A DNA stretch of 52,456 nucleotides from Rhizoclosmatium globosum (GCA_002104985.1 MCGO01000247.1:1-52456); one strand, 5' to 3'; positions 20,223 through 32,413 are shown, counted from the first letter of the stretch. The notes: generated by a model not told the origin, from the sequence alone. Made by a program: numbers and translations.

Positions 20223-23200
20223 TTAAGAAATACCCACCCTGAAGGTCAGCACTTGTTGAGTGAATTTGTTCTTATTTGCAGGAAGAAGATTGAACTGGAT
20301 TCCTTCCATCAGCTCTTGGAATGCCTAGAATCAAAAGTTGGCTTTCGAATCGAACTATTTCAAGTCTCACCGCCAATAAAACAGGTTGTCGTGGCTCCAA
20401 TTGACCAGCAATGAGTTTTCCAACGTAAAAGTCAAAATACTGTGGTGGTAATGTCAGACTTTCGAGAAAAGGAGAGAAAACCAACCTCTTTATCCAAAAG
20501 TACAAGGGGCAAAAGTGGTCTAGACAAAGACCAATCATTTGCGTCTTCAATCAAGATAGCCTCCAAAATACGGGTCAACAGTAAATGGATCAGTTGAGGT
20601 TGCGCCAAGACTCGCTGAAGTAAGATATGCGGAGGATTGCGATTCAAAGAAGTCTGTTGGAATAAGAAAGCGGCAATATTTTCAACGGCATTGCATGCAC
20701 TTGTAGAGTTTGTTTTGTCGCTTCCACGAAGTGCTTCGGCGCAGGACCGGAAAATATACTCCACAATAGCAGGGTTGACATCCGTCATTTTCAAAAGCTG
20801 ACTTTTGCTGAAAACATCAAGCATCGAGAAGAAAGACTAAAACTGATTTAATAGAGTAGAAACGACAATTAAGCAACATACCGAAGTCAATTTGGGGAAA
20901 GACATTAGATCTGGAATTGGTGTGCTAACAATCATTTGGAAAACGACTTCGAGTGCGTTACTCAGGGCTGGATCGTTATACAGATCAAACACTCCGAAAT
21001 GGACATAATTTCCAGCTAACGAGTTTTTGAGAATCGTGCTAGTGAATTGGTTCAGCATATCCTCTAGAAATGCTTCCAAACACTCACAAGCAGACCATAT
21101 ATCCTTTGTACTTATCGGTCCACTTGCGAGAATCTTCCACGCGTGTTGTAATGGCCATGTTTCCTGCGATTAATTTATAAGTTACAGGTTAAAACGAGAT
21201 GAATATCACCATAGGTTTGAAGGACCTTGCTTGTTTCTCGGAAGATTAAGATCCTATCTCGAATTATTAACAAACTCATTGGTCACCAGTTACTTACCCA
21301 TTTGGCGAAGAGATGTCAAACACAAGACGCTGATAACAATTATTCAACGAAACCTTCAATCTTAAGAATCATACCTGAGCACGATTCAACACAAACTCTG
21401 CATAAAACTTCAAGATAGTATTTGCCACCGGATGGTCATAATTTGCTTCCAGTGCCCTCAATAATATTGGCATATGAGGGTAAAACCAGTTGAAGAAGAT
21501 CAAATACGACGGCTTTGCTTCACTCAATTCAATGGCACTAACAAAACCGCGCAAATCTCGAAACAATCCATCCAGCAGTAGACGAATCCTTGTTTCTCGA
21601 AATGCGGCAAGGTTGGGGAGTCTCGTCAACTCCTCCAATTGACCATTGAAAAGGTTCAAAAACTCCAATGCTTCATTTTCCATATTATCATCAGTGAAGA
21701 GCAGCCGGCAAAGCGTGGAATAATACTGGGAAATTATTAGTACAAGCATGACGGTAAGAAACCATTGCGAACCGTAGATCGCTTCCTCCTGTTTGAGTCC
21801 AAGAAAGGAAAATATTGGGCATTGTGAAAACGTAGCATGGCTTGCGCCGTGTCTGTTTTTCTCAAATATCGGATGGGGCTGTATCCGCTCGCCAGCTCAC
21901 TGAAGAAATCAACAGTTCGGGCGATAAGTGGTTCGAAAGTGCCATAAAACTTCATGTTATTGCAACTAGAAGAAGAGTGATCAATGAATTGCATTGTGGG
22001 ATTCCAGCTTACAGTTTTTGGACAATGAAGTTAAGCATCTTGTTCTGGTCATCGATACCAAAAAGCTCTCCTAATCGACCATATATCTTGAATAAATTAG
22101 TGGAAGTCATCTCTATGGGTATGAACACACCTCTCGTCCTTGACGGACATCCATATGCGGACCAATGTATACCTTTCGAAATTGGTAGAAAAAGTAAAGA
22201 AGTGCTAAATCCAAATTTCTGTTGCCATTGTCGCCCATCTCTCTACGGCGAACAACAAAACTGGAATCCATATTCATCAAGTGAATAACTTTGGCTGTCA
22301 ACTCAGTATCAAGAAGTTCATGCTCGTCTGATATCTGCAAATGGGAGGTCAACGCCAGACAAGACAAGATTTATGTTACCTGTGAAGTCATAACATGCGA
22401 TGATGAACGTGCACCGACACTTGCTCCCATTATGTAAATGACCCAAGTAAGTTTATCTGTGAACATAACCACATGAATATTGAGGACTTGACGATAAGTA
22501 CTTACGTTCAACATACTCCAATTTGGATTTAAAGTCGTTCGATATTTGGCCTGCCATACATTGATTATAAAGTTCACTGTATTGATTCGCACAAGCATCA
22601 AAGGCTGCGACAATGTAGTCGCAGGATGGTTTGTATTTGAGCCGAGAAACGTTCGCAATAAGCTCCAGAACTGATGTCAGAGTCGCTTCGTCTTCCAAAA
22701 GATCACCTTTGAAGTTTGAAATAAGTTTCGACCATAACATTTAGCGTCACTTACTTGACTCTTCATCGCCAATCTCAACTGATTCAATTCGAGAAGCGAC
22801 GAAGGCTCGAGTCATCTAAATTGCTGATTAAAATACGCTTATGAAATTTGTTTTGGCTTACCTCCACTGAAATATCGCTAAGTTGTTCATAAGCACGTGC
22901 ATGCGGCGGAGAAGGAACTGTGGCCACCACTTTGGACCAGAATGTGAGTAAATAGATGACACTGTTGGTTATCCACTAAGAAATGTCAGATCGAATGCTG
23001 AAATGATCGAATTAAAACACCTTCGCGGGACTGAAGCAATGCACAGTGAATGTTCCCATCACTTCAACCCATTCGGCGTATTGTGGCCGTTCAGCTATGT
23101 CGGATAATTGGTTCACAGACTTGAGTCTCACCAACATTCGAGCAAACTCATGATAATCTTTCTCATTCCATGTTGGGGTGCTCATCAAACGGCGGACAAT

Positions 23201-24629
23201 TCCATTGGTTGCGTCCATTACCCATGATAATGATTTTGCTTTTTCTTCATCATTGAAGAGAGACCTTCGAGCAGAAACTATCATTGAAATACACTCAAGA
23301 ACCTAAAAAATAGTCAAAAATGGAAGATTTTGTAGCAGTACAGACCTGATGGGACAAATGGCCAGGGAATGATACGTAGGCATCGTAAAGGAGTTGAAGT
23401 GTAGCAGTATCGGATATCATTGGTCTCCAACTGTTTGGAAACTGAGGGTTCATTTTAGATATGAAATCTTGTTGAAAAAAACATCTATACCGATATGCTT
23501 CCAACATCTTCACCCGATTCATCTGGATTTGTGCCTAGAAATAATCTCCTTAAGCGCAATTTTTTAAGAATGCGTTAAACATACCGATGAAGTCAAAATT
23601 AAGGCAATTTCGAAGAAGCTGTATCTCGAATTCAAGCATGCGTGATTCTTCAGTTGCTGGGATAGGATTTAAAGGCTGGTCATATATTTCCTTGAGACTC
23701 ACCATTCGAAAATGCAATCTGTTTCCCCACTAGTTCCTTCAAGGCATCCAAACAAAGTTGAAAGATTTGAGCCAATTGGAGGTCTCGGAAATTCACAGCT
23801 AAAAAACAAGATTCAGAAACACCTTCAAACAAGGAATTTCAGACTGACCAACTTTCCTGTGCCGTGTCATATTCTTCAGAACGCTGGTCATCCTATTCAT
23901 TTCTTGAACAAGCGAGGCAAGAAGCAGAATCCCGACTATACGATGTTCATTTGATGCCTTGCAAGGATTTAAACAACCATTGAAATCGAGAGGACTTCTA
24001 CACACCTGTAGGAACTTTGATACATCCACAAGAGAGTTTTGAAACTCATCAGCGTCAAACCAGCCCAACTTAGTTATGAGACCAAACAGTTCTGCTAGTC
24101 CAGTCATGACATACAGCTGTAAATTCATCCCTCGCGTTCCCAAGTAATTTAAAACAAAGTTTCCTTCAAAAGAGATGAGTCAGAAATGGGGACCAGCGTA
24201 TGCGATAGAATCAACGTACTAAGTTCGAGTTTCTGTGGAATGGAAAAGAGTTGGAAGTGAGAGATGATGAGAGTCTTGAGATGCAACGTTGCAAACCTAG
24301 AACGAAGTTAGTAAACGAATCATTTGAATGTGGCGATTCTCACAGCTGAGCATAGGGAGACAGCGAGAGTTCAAGGACTTGTTGGCAGTTGCCAAGCGAC
24401 TCAAAGGGACCCATTGGCTGCGTGGGCGATGCATTTGACACTGACGCGAGAGTGGATTCGGAGAATGTCGGAAAGTGGCGAGCGAGCGTCTGTTCGGCCA
24501 ACGACCGATCCTGAGAACGAAGTGGGGGGGTTATCCGCAGCCAGCCCGCACTCGGCCACTTACCATCCCGAGTGGGTTGTAGATGGCGTACGCTGCATCT
24601 TCAATCGTCTTGAGCGTTGCCGCGTCCAT
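20223..24629 (-). CDS. XPO7: Exportin-7 (RanBP16-type karyopherin)
   Basis: Importin-beta superfamily nuclear exporter. A 25-exon model begins at ATG 24629 (exons 24629-24564, 24510-24344, 24296-24220, 24163-24006, 23957-23849, 23798-23703 and onward) and ends at TAA 20223-20225. Exons sum to 3273 nt (1090 aa, against ~1087 in animals). All introns are short GT-AG. Landmarks in order: CQQVLELSLSPYAQLFATLH, LRNFVLNYLGTRG, ITKLGWFD, RHRKVAVNFRD, LNFDFIGTNPDESGED, SWRPM, SARRSLFNDEEKAK, KLTWVIYIMGASVGAR, LIARTVDFFSELASGYSPIR, FRDLRGFV, PHMPILLRALE, LVFDISSPNGILIFRETSK, SGNYVHFG-like AGNYVHFGVFDLYNDPAL, NDWSLSRPLLPLVLLDKE, FQELMEGIQFNLL. The last few codons are uncertain: a further intron after TFR is possible. 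Confidence 0.94.
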
Positions 24630-24833
24630 CGCTAATTCCGGTCGAGTGTGGGTTGTGTTGGAAAGGGTGCAAGTCCTGTGTTTTCGAACCAAAACGCTGC
24701 CAAAACGTCACCAACACCAAAAAGGCCCGAAGAGAAATGGATCGTGTTCTTTCCAATAATACTAGTAACACAAGAAAACAAAGAAGAGTAAGATACACAG
24801 TCACTCCCCAAAATCCCCACGTAGATCCACATC

Positions 24834-27800
24834 CTATCCAGTCATCAAACGAGGTGCGATATTCATGGCCATCAACCTATTCAAAACAATCAGCAATTGA
24901 AACACGAAAAATTATATAACACTTACTCCTGGAATAATAGTTTACAAGCGTAAGGAATGTGGACTTGCGAAATTCTCGTACTGTTCGAACATCCTCTACA
25001 CTGGAAGCTGTTCTTTTTGAGGTTCGCAATTGCCATTAATCCACAGATATCACACACGTGAATTCTGTAGGCATCCGAGACATCAAACAACCGCTCCTTC
25101 AAGAATTGGGCAGCTCCGTGCGAAATCATACAATCCTGTAAACACACGGTAAATTTGTTGCCAGAAACACAAGTATGCAAGCCACTTACTCTTTCCATTT
25201 CTCCGAAACGCAAACCTCCATCTCGGGATCTACCTTCAACCGGTTGCCTGGTCAATACTTGGAGTGGCCCACGTGCTCTGGAGTGAATCTTATCGTCTAC
25301 CATGTGCTTCAAACGCTGGTAATATGTTGGACCCGTGTAAACCTGTGCATTGAGCTTCTTTCCCGTGTGTCCATTGTATAATACTTCAAATCCACGCTTC
25401 TGGAAACCAAATCCAAGTAGTTGCTCTGAAATGTCTTCAACATTGACGTTCGTAAATGGTGTGGCATCTCCTTCGTGTCCAGTATGTGTCGCGACTTTTC
25501 CAAGCAAACATTCAACCAAGTGTCCAATAGTCATACGAGATGGAATAGCGTGAGGATTGATAATAATATCTGGTGTGATTCCATCTCGAGTGAAAGGCAT
25601 ATCCTCAGTACGATAGGTGATACCCACAGTTCCTTTTTGACCGTGACGAGACTACCCAATTGAGTTAGATGATGCGTCTGCACAAAATAAAACTTACAGC
25701 AAACTTGTCACCAATTTGAGGAACACGGATGGATCTCATTCGGATCTTTACAAACTTCAATCCTTCATGATTTGTAGTGAGCATGACTTTGTCAATAATA
25801 CCACTTTCGGTACTCTTAAGTGGCGTTGAAGCATCTCGTTTCGTGTGAGAAGAAGTTCTTTGACCAAGTTCTTCGGAATCCTTAGGGATAGGCACAGTCT
25901 TTCCAATAATGATATCATCTCCACTAACACGAGTTCCGGGGCAAATCAGACCGTCACTATCCAGCTTCTCATATGTTCCTTGGCGAAGTCTCAACGTGGT
26001 GTCCCTTGTTGGTTTCTCGAACGTTTCGTTCTTGATAAGACCTTCCCGCTTTTCCACATCCATATAAACACGGTAATACAATGAACGGAAGAGACCACGA
26101 TCAATGGACGATTGGTTCATAATCAAGGAGTCTTCTTGGTTGTATCCAGAGTAACAACAAATACATACAATTGCGTTTTGACCAGCAGGAAGCTCACGAA
26201 AACGTAAATATTCCATAGAACGTGTTGTCGCGAGCGGCTTTTGGGGGTAAAACAGAATATTCATCATGGTATCCATACGAAGCTGGAAGTTGGTCAAGAA
26301 AATACCCATGGCTTGTTTACCCATGGCAGATTGATAACAATTACGTGGCGACTATCATTTGATAAGTAATGGCACAATTACAAAAAGAAATCAAACCTGA
26401 TTGTGGTCAGGGAAAGGAATGATACTAGCACAAATACCCAAAATCATGGCGGGGTGAATTTCACAGTGAGTCCAGTTACGAGTCAGATTAGAGACAGTTA
26501 CAGATCGCTCGGTTCTGTTTCGTTCCTTCTTTTGTTCAGGAATACCAAGGGCGGCCAGTCTAGCTGATTCCAGATCATCTGGACTCATGGCGATCATGAT
26601 AGTTTCTTCTTCTTCAGTATCAATCAATTCAATTAGTCCATCCACAAGTAACTGTGTGAATCGTTCTTTCTCCTGCGTCCAAAAGAGTTAATGCTGCCAA
26701 CCCACGTAGAACTGCACAAACCTCAAACGTCTCCAGATTTTGAATATGCTCCTTAGTAATCTTCAATTTTTGTTCAAATTCATCAACAATGAACAGAGGA
26801 CGACAAATACGTCCAGCATCTGTGTACAATCGCAACTCCTTCTCTGCAACGTCTCGAACGATACTAATTTCAGGCTTCACATCATAGCATCGTCTTAGCT
26901 CTCGAAGTTGATACACAAGAGAATCGGGGTCACGATGCAGACCAACCCACATTCCATTCAAGAAGATCTTTGTAGCGTCTATTAATCCTTCAGCACCAAC
27001 TTCCTCCAATGTTTCCATTGTCAGTTCTTCCAAGTGGTCATTAAATGGACCAGACGGTGTTCCAACAGTCACAACGGACATCAAAGACATATTTTTCACT
27101 AAACCACAAGCTTGGCCTTCGGGTGTTTCAGCCGGGCAAACCATTCCCCAATGAGTATTGTGAAGCTGACGAGGCTTTGCCAACTTTCCATCTCGACCAA
27201 TGGGCGTGTTAAGACGACGTAAGTGAGAAAGTGTTGAGGCAAATGTGTATCGATTCAACACTTGACTGACTCCAGCACGTGCCTGCATCGACTTTTGTTG
27301 TTCTCCCCAATTTCCTGTTGCTAAAGAGTATTTCAGACCGTTTTTGATAATATTTCCGTCAATGGCGGTCTTGAGGGACGACTCGTTGAATACTTTGTTT
27401 GTTTCGACAGCCTAAAGTTCAGGTTAGAAACTCTAGGCACGCATAATCGAAACAAACCTTTTGCAGCTGCCGACTGACGTCCTTTGAAAGCTTTCTGAAT
27501 AGCAATCGAAAGAGTCCAGTCATCAAAGGACCTGCCAAGTCCAACCGCTTTTTTCCAAAATGGTCACGGTCATCAAAATCTCGTCGTTGAAGAGCCGCCA
27601 ACAACAAACGGTGAATCATGTACCCAAAAAAGAAAGCTTTTCGAGATTCCTGATGGGCTTTGACAGATACGTGCGGAAGCATCTCCTTTTGAAGAATGTC
27701 TTGCGCATATTTCACACGCTTGTCTTTTGTTGCGCCGATAGAATTTCCACGCTTTCCAATAAAATCCAATGCGACCTCTTGTGTCTGAATCACAAATGCT

Positions 27801-28872
27801 TCTTCAATACAAGGCTTCAATAATTCTAACATAGTGACGTCGTCTTTATCGTAACTATATGATCTGTTAGTGAATACAATTATTGGAAGGAATGTAACCT
27901 ACCAAATCTTTTGAAGAATTTCTTGGTCAGAGACAATACCCAATGCACGGAACACGATGACAATAGGAATTTCACTCTTGATGTACGGCAACGAAGTTCG
28001 AATTACTTGGCCACCATGGGCTCGTTCTCCTTTTGCGTGCAACATTTTGATGAAGAGGGAACTAGCCATTTTGGACCCTTTTTCCACCTGACTACGAATT
28101 TCACAACTGTATTGATAAGTTGCTGGTTGGGCTTTGTGGAAAACGTAAACGTGGTTGGATGCCATACGCTCTTGACCAATGAGAACTTTCTCAGAACCGT
28201 TGATGACGAAGTATCCTCCCTTGAGAATGTGAGTAAACCAGGGATTGCAGGTCAAAAACGTACCTGGTCGTATGTGCATTCACCAAGTTCATAGAGTCTC
28301 TCATCATCACATTCGCTCAGGGTACAGAAATCACTCTTCAACATGATTGGCATTTCACCAATGTAGGTTCTCGTTGGTTCCATTCCATGGCCTTCCACGA
28401 CCCATTCCTGTTCTCCGTCATCTGCAACAACAGCTCGTCGCACGTTCATTGAGACATCCACGTAGAGTGGGGCAGCATAGGTCAAGTTACGCAATCGTGC
28501 TTGTTGTGGATAAAGAGGTTCTGTGACACCATCACCTTCTCGTCGAACTGGTTTGGCCAAGTAAACTTGTCCAAATTCGATCGAGTAACGTTTCTGTTCG
28601 TTTGAGCGTCAGAGAGTTGTGGGAACCCCAACCAAACACAAAGTACACACCGCCCCATCATCATCGCCTCCCGAGTATTGCGGATTTGTCTGTACAACAA
28701 GCTGTCCGTTTTCCGCCACAATCTCCTGCATAGTATTTTGGATAAACTCGTTGAACGAGTCGAGCTGCTGGCGCACGAGACCCTTCTCCGCAAAGAAAGC
28801 CGAAATGACCTTCCAACAGTCTTCCTGGGTCAAGAACTCGTCTTCGTTGCCTCCAGCAAACTCCTCCTCCAT
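24834..28872 (-). CDS. RPB2: RNA polymerase II second-largest subunit
   Basis: Catalytic-core subunit of RNA polymerase II. Ten exons: 28872-28651, 28593-28264, 28219-27903, 27854-27458, 27411-26722, 26672-26397, 26351-25698, 25651-25190, 25135-24927, 24876-24834, total 3600 nt (1199 aa; yeast 1224). Diagnostic regions: [156 protein letters not shown], and the zinc site CDICGLMAI...CRGC. The wording '[12 protein letters not shown]' and overall match indicate Pol II rather than Pol I or III. The chosen start ([13 protein letters not shown]) gives the acidic N-terminus typical of RPB2. Confidence 0.97.
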
Positions 28873-29145
28873 CGCCTCGGGTTCTGTGAGAGGAAGAGGG
28901 TGAATAAGATGGTGCTCAGTTGGTGAGTGAAGGTGGAGTGCCCAGTAAGCTCCATCCAGTCCCTTCGCAGCCGCCCAGTCCCAGTCCTTCACTCCTAACT
29001 AATTCCCTATGTGACACTGCATCTTAGCCTGGGTGGGTGACGTACCGTATCCGTACTCGTCCATGGCAACTTGGATTTTCGTTCTTTCTTTTCTCGCTCC
29101 GTCGCCATCCAAATCCAAGTCCAAAACAACAACACAACAACCAGA
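28873..29145. promoter_or_regulatory. Divergent promoter region, RPB2 / MRM1
   Basis: The 273 bp between the two start codons hold both promoters. It contains a short upstream reading frame on the MRM1 side (29063-29149). No TATA box is recognised. Confidence 0.45.
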
Positions 29146-29149
29146 ATGA
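29063..29149 (+). promoter_or_regulatory. 28-codon upstream ORF overlapping MRM1 start (ATGA)
   Basis: An ATG in fair context (CCATGG) opens a 28-codon frame beginning MATWIFVLSFLAPSP. Its TGA stop overlaps the MRM1 ATG as ATGA. This could limit MRM1 translation through termination and reinitiation. Confidence 0.4.
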
Positions 29150-30063
29150 CTGTCAAGGAACTCCTGTTTGGATCATCGCCTGTTCTTGCGGCACTGAAAG
29201 CGAATCGCCGAACTCTGCATCGCCTGTTTGTCTACTCTTCAAATGCCGAAAGCAGTGCCCAGTCACCTGTCGTGAATCGCAATAGGGATGCTGCGATTTC
29301 TCTTGCTCAGAAACTAAATGTCAAAGTTGTCAAGTCTGCGAAACCTGCAGGCGGCGCGTCGCTGCTTAATAACGTCACTCACAACGGACTTGTGCTTGAA
29401 TGTGGTCCGCTTCCACAGCTCAACATCAAAGGATTGTCCCCTGTTTCGCGTCAGTCAGAGACTTGTCATAATTCAAGCTATTTTGCATCTGTATCCGACA
29501 AAGAACACGTCGATTTTGATTTTGAAGCCTCGGCAGATCCTGGAAGAATCAAAGTTCCTCTGTGGCTTGCGTTAGATCAAGTGAATGACCCTCAAAACTT
29601 AGGTGCCATCATAAGAACGTGTCATTTCTTCCAGGTTGATGGAATCGTTACAACGTCACAATCAACTGCTCCCCTGTCCCCAACAGTGTCAAAAGCAAGC
29701 GCTGGCTCATTAGAATTGTATCCGACTCTATATTCAACAAAAAATCTACCGTCGTTCCTTCAAGATTGTAAAGATTCTGGCTGGCTTGTGTATGGGACTG
29801 ATGTTTCAAGTCCGACAGCAAAAGTGATATCTTGTTGGAAAAGACCACCCATAGAGTCACCAGTGATTTTGGTCATGGGATCTGAAGGCGAGGGTCTTAG
29901 AAAGACAGTGTCTGCCAAGTGTGACAAGCATTTGTTAATTCCGAATGATTCCGTTGCCGAAATAGGAACGCTTGATTCAGATGACCAGTCAAAAGGAATC
30001 CTTGATTCTCTCAACGTATCAGTCGCGACTGGAATTCTGTTGACCTCACTTCTCCGAAAATGA
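29146..30063 (+). CDS. MRM1: rRNA 2'-O-ribose methyltransferase, TrmH/SpoU (MRM1-type)
   Basis: SPOUT-class methyltransferase, probably the one that methylates a guanosine in mitochondrial large-subunit rRNA. Single exon, 305 aa from the first in-frame ATG. It begins with the substrate-binding domain (ELLFGSSPVLAALKANRR, NVTHNGLVLECGPL), followed by the knotted SAM domain with its three motifs: LDQVNDPQNLGAIIRTC, LVMGSEGEGLR and SLNVSVATGILL. The family includes bacterial RlmB and TrmH; the MRM1 assignment rests on the 'LFGxSPVLAAL' start and eukaryotic context. No clear mitochondrial presequence is visible, so localisation is inferred. The stop lies only 30 bp before the next gene on the same strand. 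Confidence 0.88.
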   Translation: MTVKELLFGSSPVLAALKANRRTLHRLFVYSSNAESSAQSPVVNRNRDAAISLAQKLNVKVVKSAKPAGGASLLNNVTHNGLVLECGPLPQLNIKGLSPVSRQSETCHNSSYFASVSDKEHVDFDFEASADPGRIKVPLWLALDQVNDPQNLGAIIRTCHFFQVDGIVTTSQSTAPLSPTVSKASAGSLELYPTLYSTKNLPSFLQDCKDSGWLVYGTDVSSPTAKVISCWKRPPIESPVILVMGSEGEGLRKTVSAKCDKHLLIPNDSVAEIGTLDSDDQSKGILDSLNVSVATGILLTSLLRK

Positions 30064-30065
30064 AG

Positions 30066-30071
30066 AATAAA
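30066..30071 (+). terminator. Poly(A) signal of MRM1, within 30-bp gap
   Basis: AATAAA starts three bases after the MRM1 stop, and the metacaspase ATG begins 23 bases downstream. Cleavage would therefore have to fall within or after the next start codon. Confidence 0.4.
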
Positions 30072-30093
30072 GAACTCTTTGGAAATTGAAAAG

Positions 30094-31135
30094 ATGACTC
30101 GTGACGAAATCAGCCTCAACCATGCCCGAGGTTTTGTTGGTGGCCACAAGAAGGCGCTACTGATTGGAATCAACTACATTGGAAGTGATCATGAACTCAA
30201 AGGCTGCATTCAGGATGTCAAGCACATGCAGGAGTTCCTCATTTCTCACAGAGGGTATACCAATACTCCCACATCCATGGTCTTCATGAGCGATGAAGCT
30301 CAAGATGATCATTTGAAGCCTAACTTTAAGAATCTGGTGGCAGGCTTCCAGGTGGGTGACTTGAGTACTGCGATAGATCCCCCTTAACCCAACCCACCTT
30401 TATTGGCAGTGGCTCGTCATGGGCAATAACCCCGGCGATCAGCTCTTCCTCCATTATTCTGGCCATGGAGCCCAGATGAAGAGTGCGAAACACCCTTCTG
30501 GCCAAGAGGACTGTTTGGTTCCCCTCGACTACAAGTCCGCAGGATGCATCGATGCCGATTTCCTTCACCGTTCGTTGGTTCGTGCATTACCACCTAACGT
30601 TAAACTCACTGTTGTCTTTGACTGCTGCCACTCTGGAACAATGCTCGAACTGCCCTACACGTATCGTCCAAACGCCGATGGAGAAATGAGCGCAAAAGAA
30701 GTAGCTACCAAAGTAATTGAAGAAGTCACTAGCTTGTTGAAAGGAGGATTCTCGTTCTCGTCCATGGGCAAAGTCGAAGAACTTCTCGAGGATGTTGGAG
30801 AGCTTGCAGGTCTATTCCCACACCGCAGCGAAGTGGACGTCAATGGATACAAGCGTGAACATTTCGATTCTGAAACAGACAGCGAAATGGAAAAGCCTGT
30901 TGTTGTGATTTCCGGATGTCGCGACGATCAAACTTCTGCAGACACAAATGTTCAAGGTTATGGCAGCACTGGTGCACTTTCCTATGCAGTTATGACTGTG
31001 CTGAAGCAAGGCAATGTTACTTATGACGGACTTTTGCGACACATTCGTCAATTTATGGCGGACAATAGGCTTTCGCAAGTGCCACAACTCTCTTGTGGCA
31101 TGGAGGTGGATCCAACTGGAACTTTTGAATTCTGA
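30094..31135 (+). CDS. Type I metacaspase, paralogue 1 (no prodomain)
   Basis: Ca2+-dependent Arg/Lys-specific cysteine protease of clan CD, family C14. Two exons, 30094-30351 and 30410-31135 (58-nt intron), 327 aa. The p20 core shows KKALLIGINYIGSDHELKGC, the catalytic His in FLHYSGHGAQ and the catalytic Cys in VFDCCHSGTMLEL. The p10 part has VVISGCRDDQTSADT and YGSTGALSYAV. There is no Pro/Gln-rich N-terminal prodomain. Compared with the downstream paralogue it carries about 45 extra residues between p20 and p10 (EEVTSLLKGGFSFSSMGKVE and a hydrophobic stretch), the usual site of autoprocessing. Metacaspases are present in fungi, plants and protists but absent from animals. Confidence 0.95.
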
Positions 31136-31207
31136 GAGACTCGATTTATTATCTTCTATTAAAATTCGAACTTTAACACATTGAAAGTGGTTGGAGAATG
31201 TGGCTGA

Positions 31208-32413
31208 ATGGTCCAAGAAATGTTCACCAAGACAACCGAAACACGCACCACCAAGACCACGGTTATCAGGGCCGATGATCAGCCTCAAGAAGTCCGCGAG
31301 GTGAAGACCATTACTACCACGTATGCGCCGATCGCTGCGGCGGCAGAGGTGAGAAGGTGTGTCTAGCGGACTCCGCTGACGTTGACTTTGAGTAGAAGCT
31401 GGAAGTTGTGGACAGAGATCTCAATCTTGGTGCCTGGGTCAAAAAGCCGCTCTACGTTGGCGAGCACGAAGTCTCTCTCAACCACGGCCGATCGTTTGCT
31501 TTGGGGAACAAGAAGGCTGTGTTAATTGGTATCAACTACGTTGGTACTGATCACGAGCTCAAAGGATGCATTCAGGTAATACTAGAGGGAATAGGTGTGC
31601 GGGTGCACCAAGTGTCTGATTTCCAACACAAGGATGTCAAACACGTGCAAGACTTCCTGATCTCTCACCGTGGGTACACTGATACCCCAGAGACCATGAA
31701 ATTCCTTTCTGACGAGGCTTCTTTGGAGGAATTGAAACCAACTAGAAAGAACATCTTGGCGGCGTTTGAGTGGCTAACTTCAAACAACCAACCTGGAGAT
31801 CAGCTCTTCTTGCACTACAGTGGCCATGGAGCTGTAATGAAACAAGCTTCTCATCCAAATGGTCAAGAAGATTGTTTAGTTCCTCTCGATTACAAGGTAC
31901 GACATATCAAAACGTTTTCTCAACCTAACTTCCAAATAGACTGCAGGCTGTATCGATGCTGATGCCATTCACCGTGCGTTGTATCATGTTCTCCCACCAA
32001 CTGTAAAATTGTCCGTCATTTTTGACTGTTGCCACTCTGGTACCATGCTCGAGCTCCCTTGGACTTACCGCCCGTCTGAAGACGGAACTTTGAACAAGAA
32101 AGAAGTCGATTCCAAGGGTTTCAAGCGCGAGCATTTTACATCGGAAACTGAAGGCGAGACGGTTGACAAGCCAGTCGTTGTGATTTCGGGATGTCGCGAT
32201 GATCAAACTTCTGCGGACACTATTATCAAGGGTTACGGGAGCACTGGAGCTCTTTCCTATGCCGTTCAAAGTGTATTGAAAGAACAAGGGCCTGTTACTT
32301 ACGATGGACTTTTGCGACACATTCGTGAATTCATGGCAACTAACAATCTCGCCCAAGTCCCACAACTCAGCTGTGGAATGGAAATTGATCCAACTGGAAC
32401 TTTTGAATTCTGA
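31208..32413 (+). CDS. Type I metacaspase, paralogue 2
   Basis: Tandem paralogue of the gene 72 bp upstream. Four exons: 31208-31348, 31396-31575, 31633-31896, 31940-32413 (1059 nt, 352 aa). Catalytic His in FLHYSGHGAVM, catalytic Cys in IFDCCHSGTMLELPW, and p10 motifs VVISGCRDDQTSADT and YGSTGALSYAV. The two proteins end identically (DPTGTFEF). This copy has an N-terminal extension of ~75 residues rich in Thr (KTTETRTTKTTVI) and lacks the long p20-p10 insert of its neighbour. Intron 2 (31576-31632) is 57 nt with no in-frame stop, so its retention would add 19 residues beside the conserved KGCIQ-DVKH junction. Intron 3 is absent from paralogue 1. Confidence 0.95.

Noticed and set aside
28873..28992. 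Upstream extension of RPB2 to 28992
   Set aside because: The extra 40 residues have no counterpart in RPB2 proteins; the downstream acidic MEEEF start fits better.
29078..29145. Upstream in-frame extension of MRM1 to an open TTG
   Set aside because: No ATG in that frame before 29146; the conserved start ELLFGSSPVLAAL follows directly after the chosen ATG.
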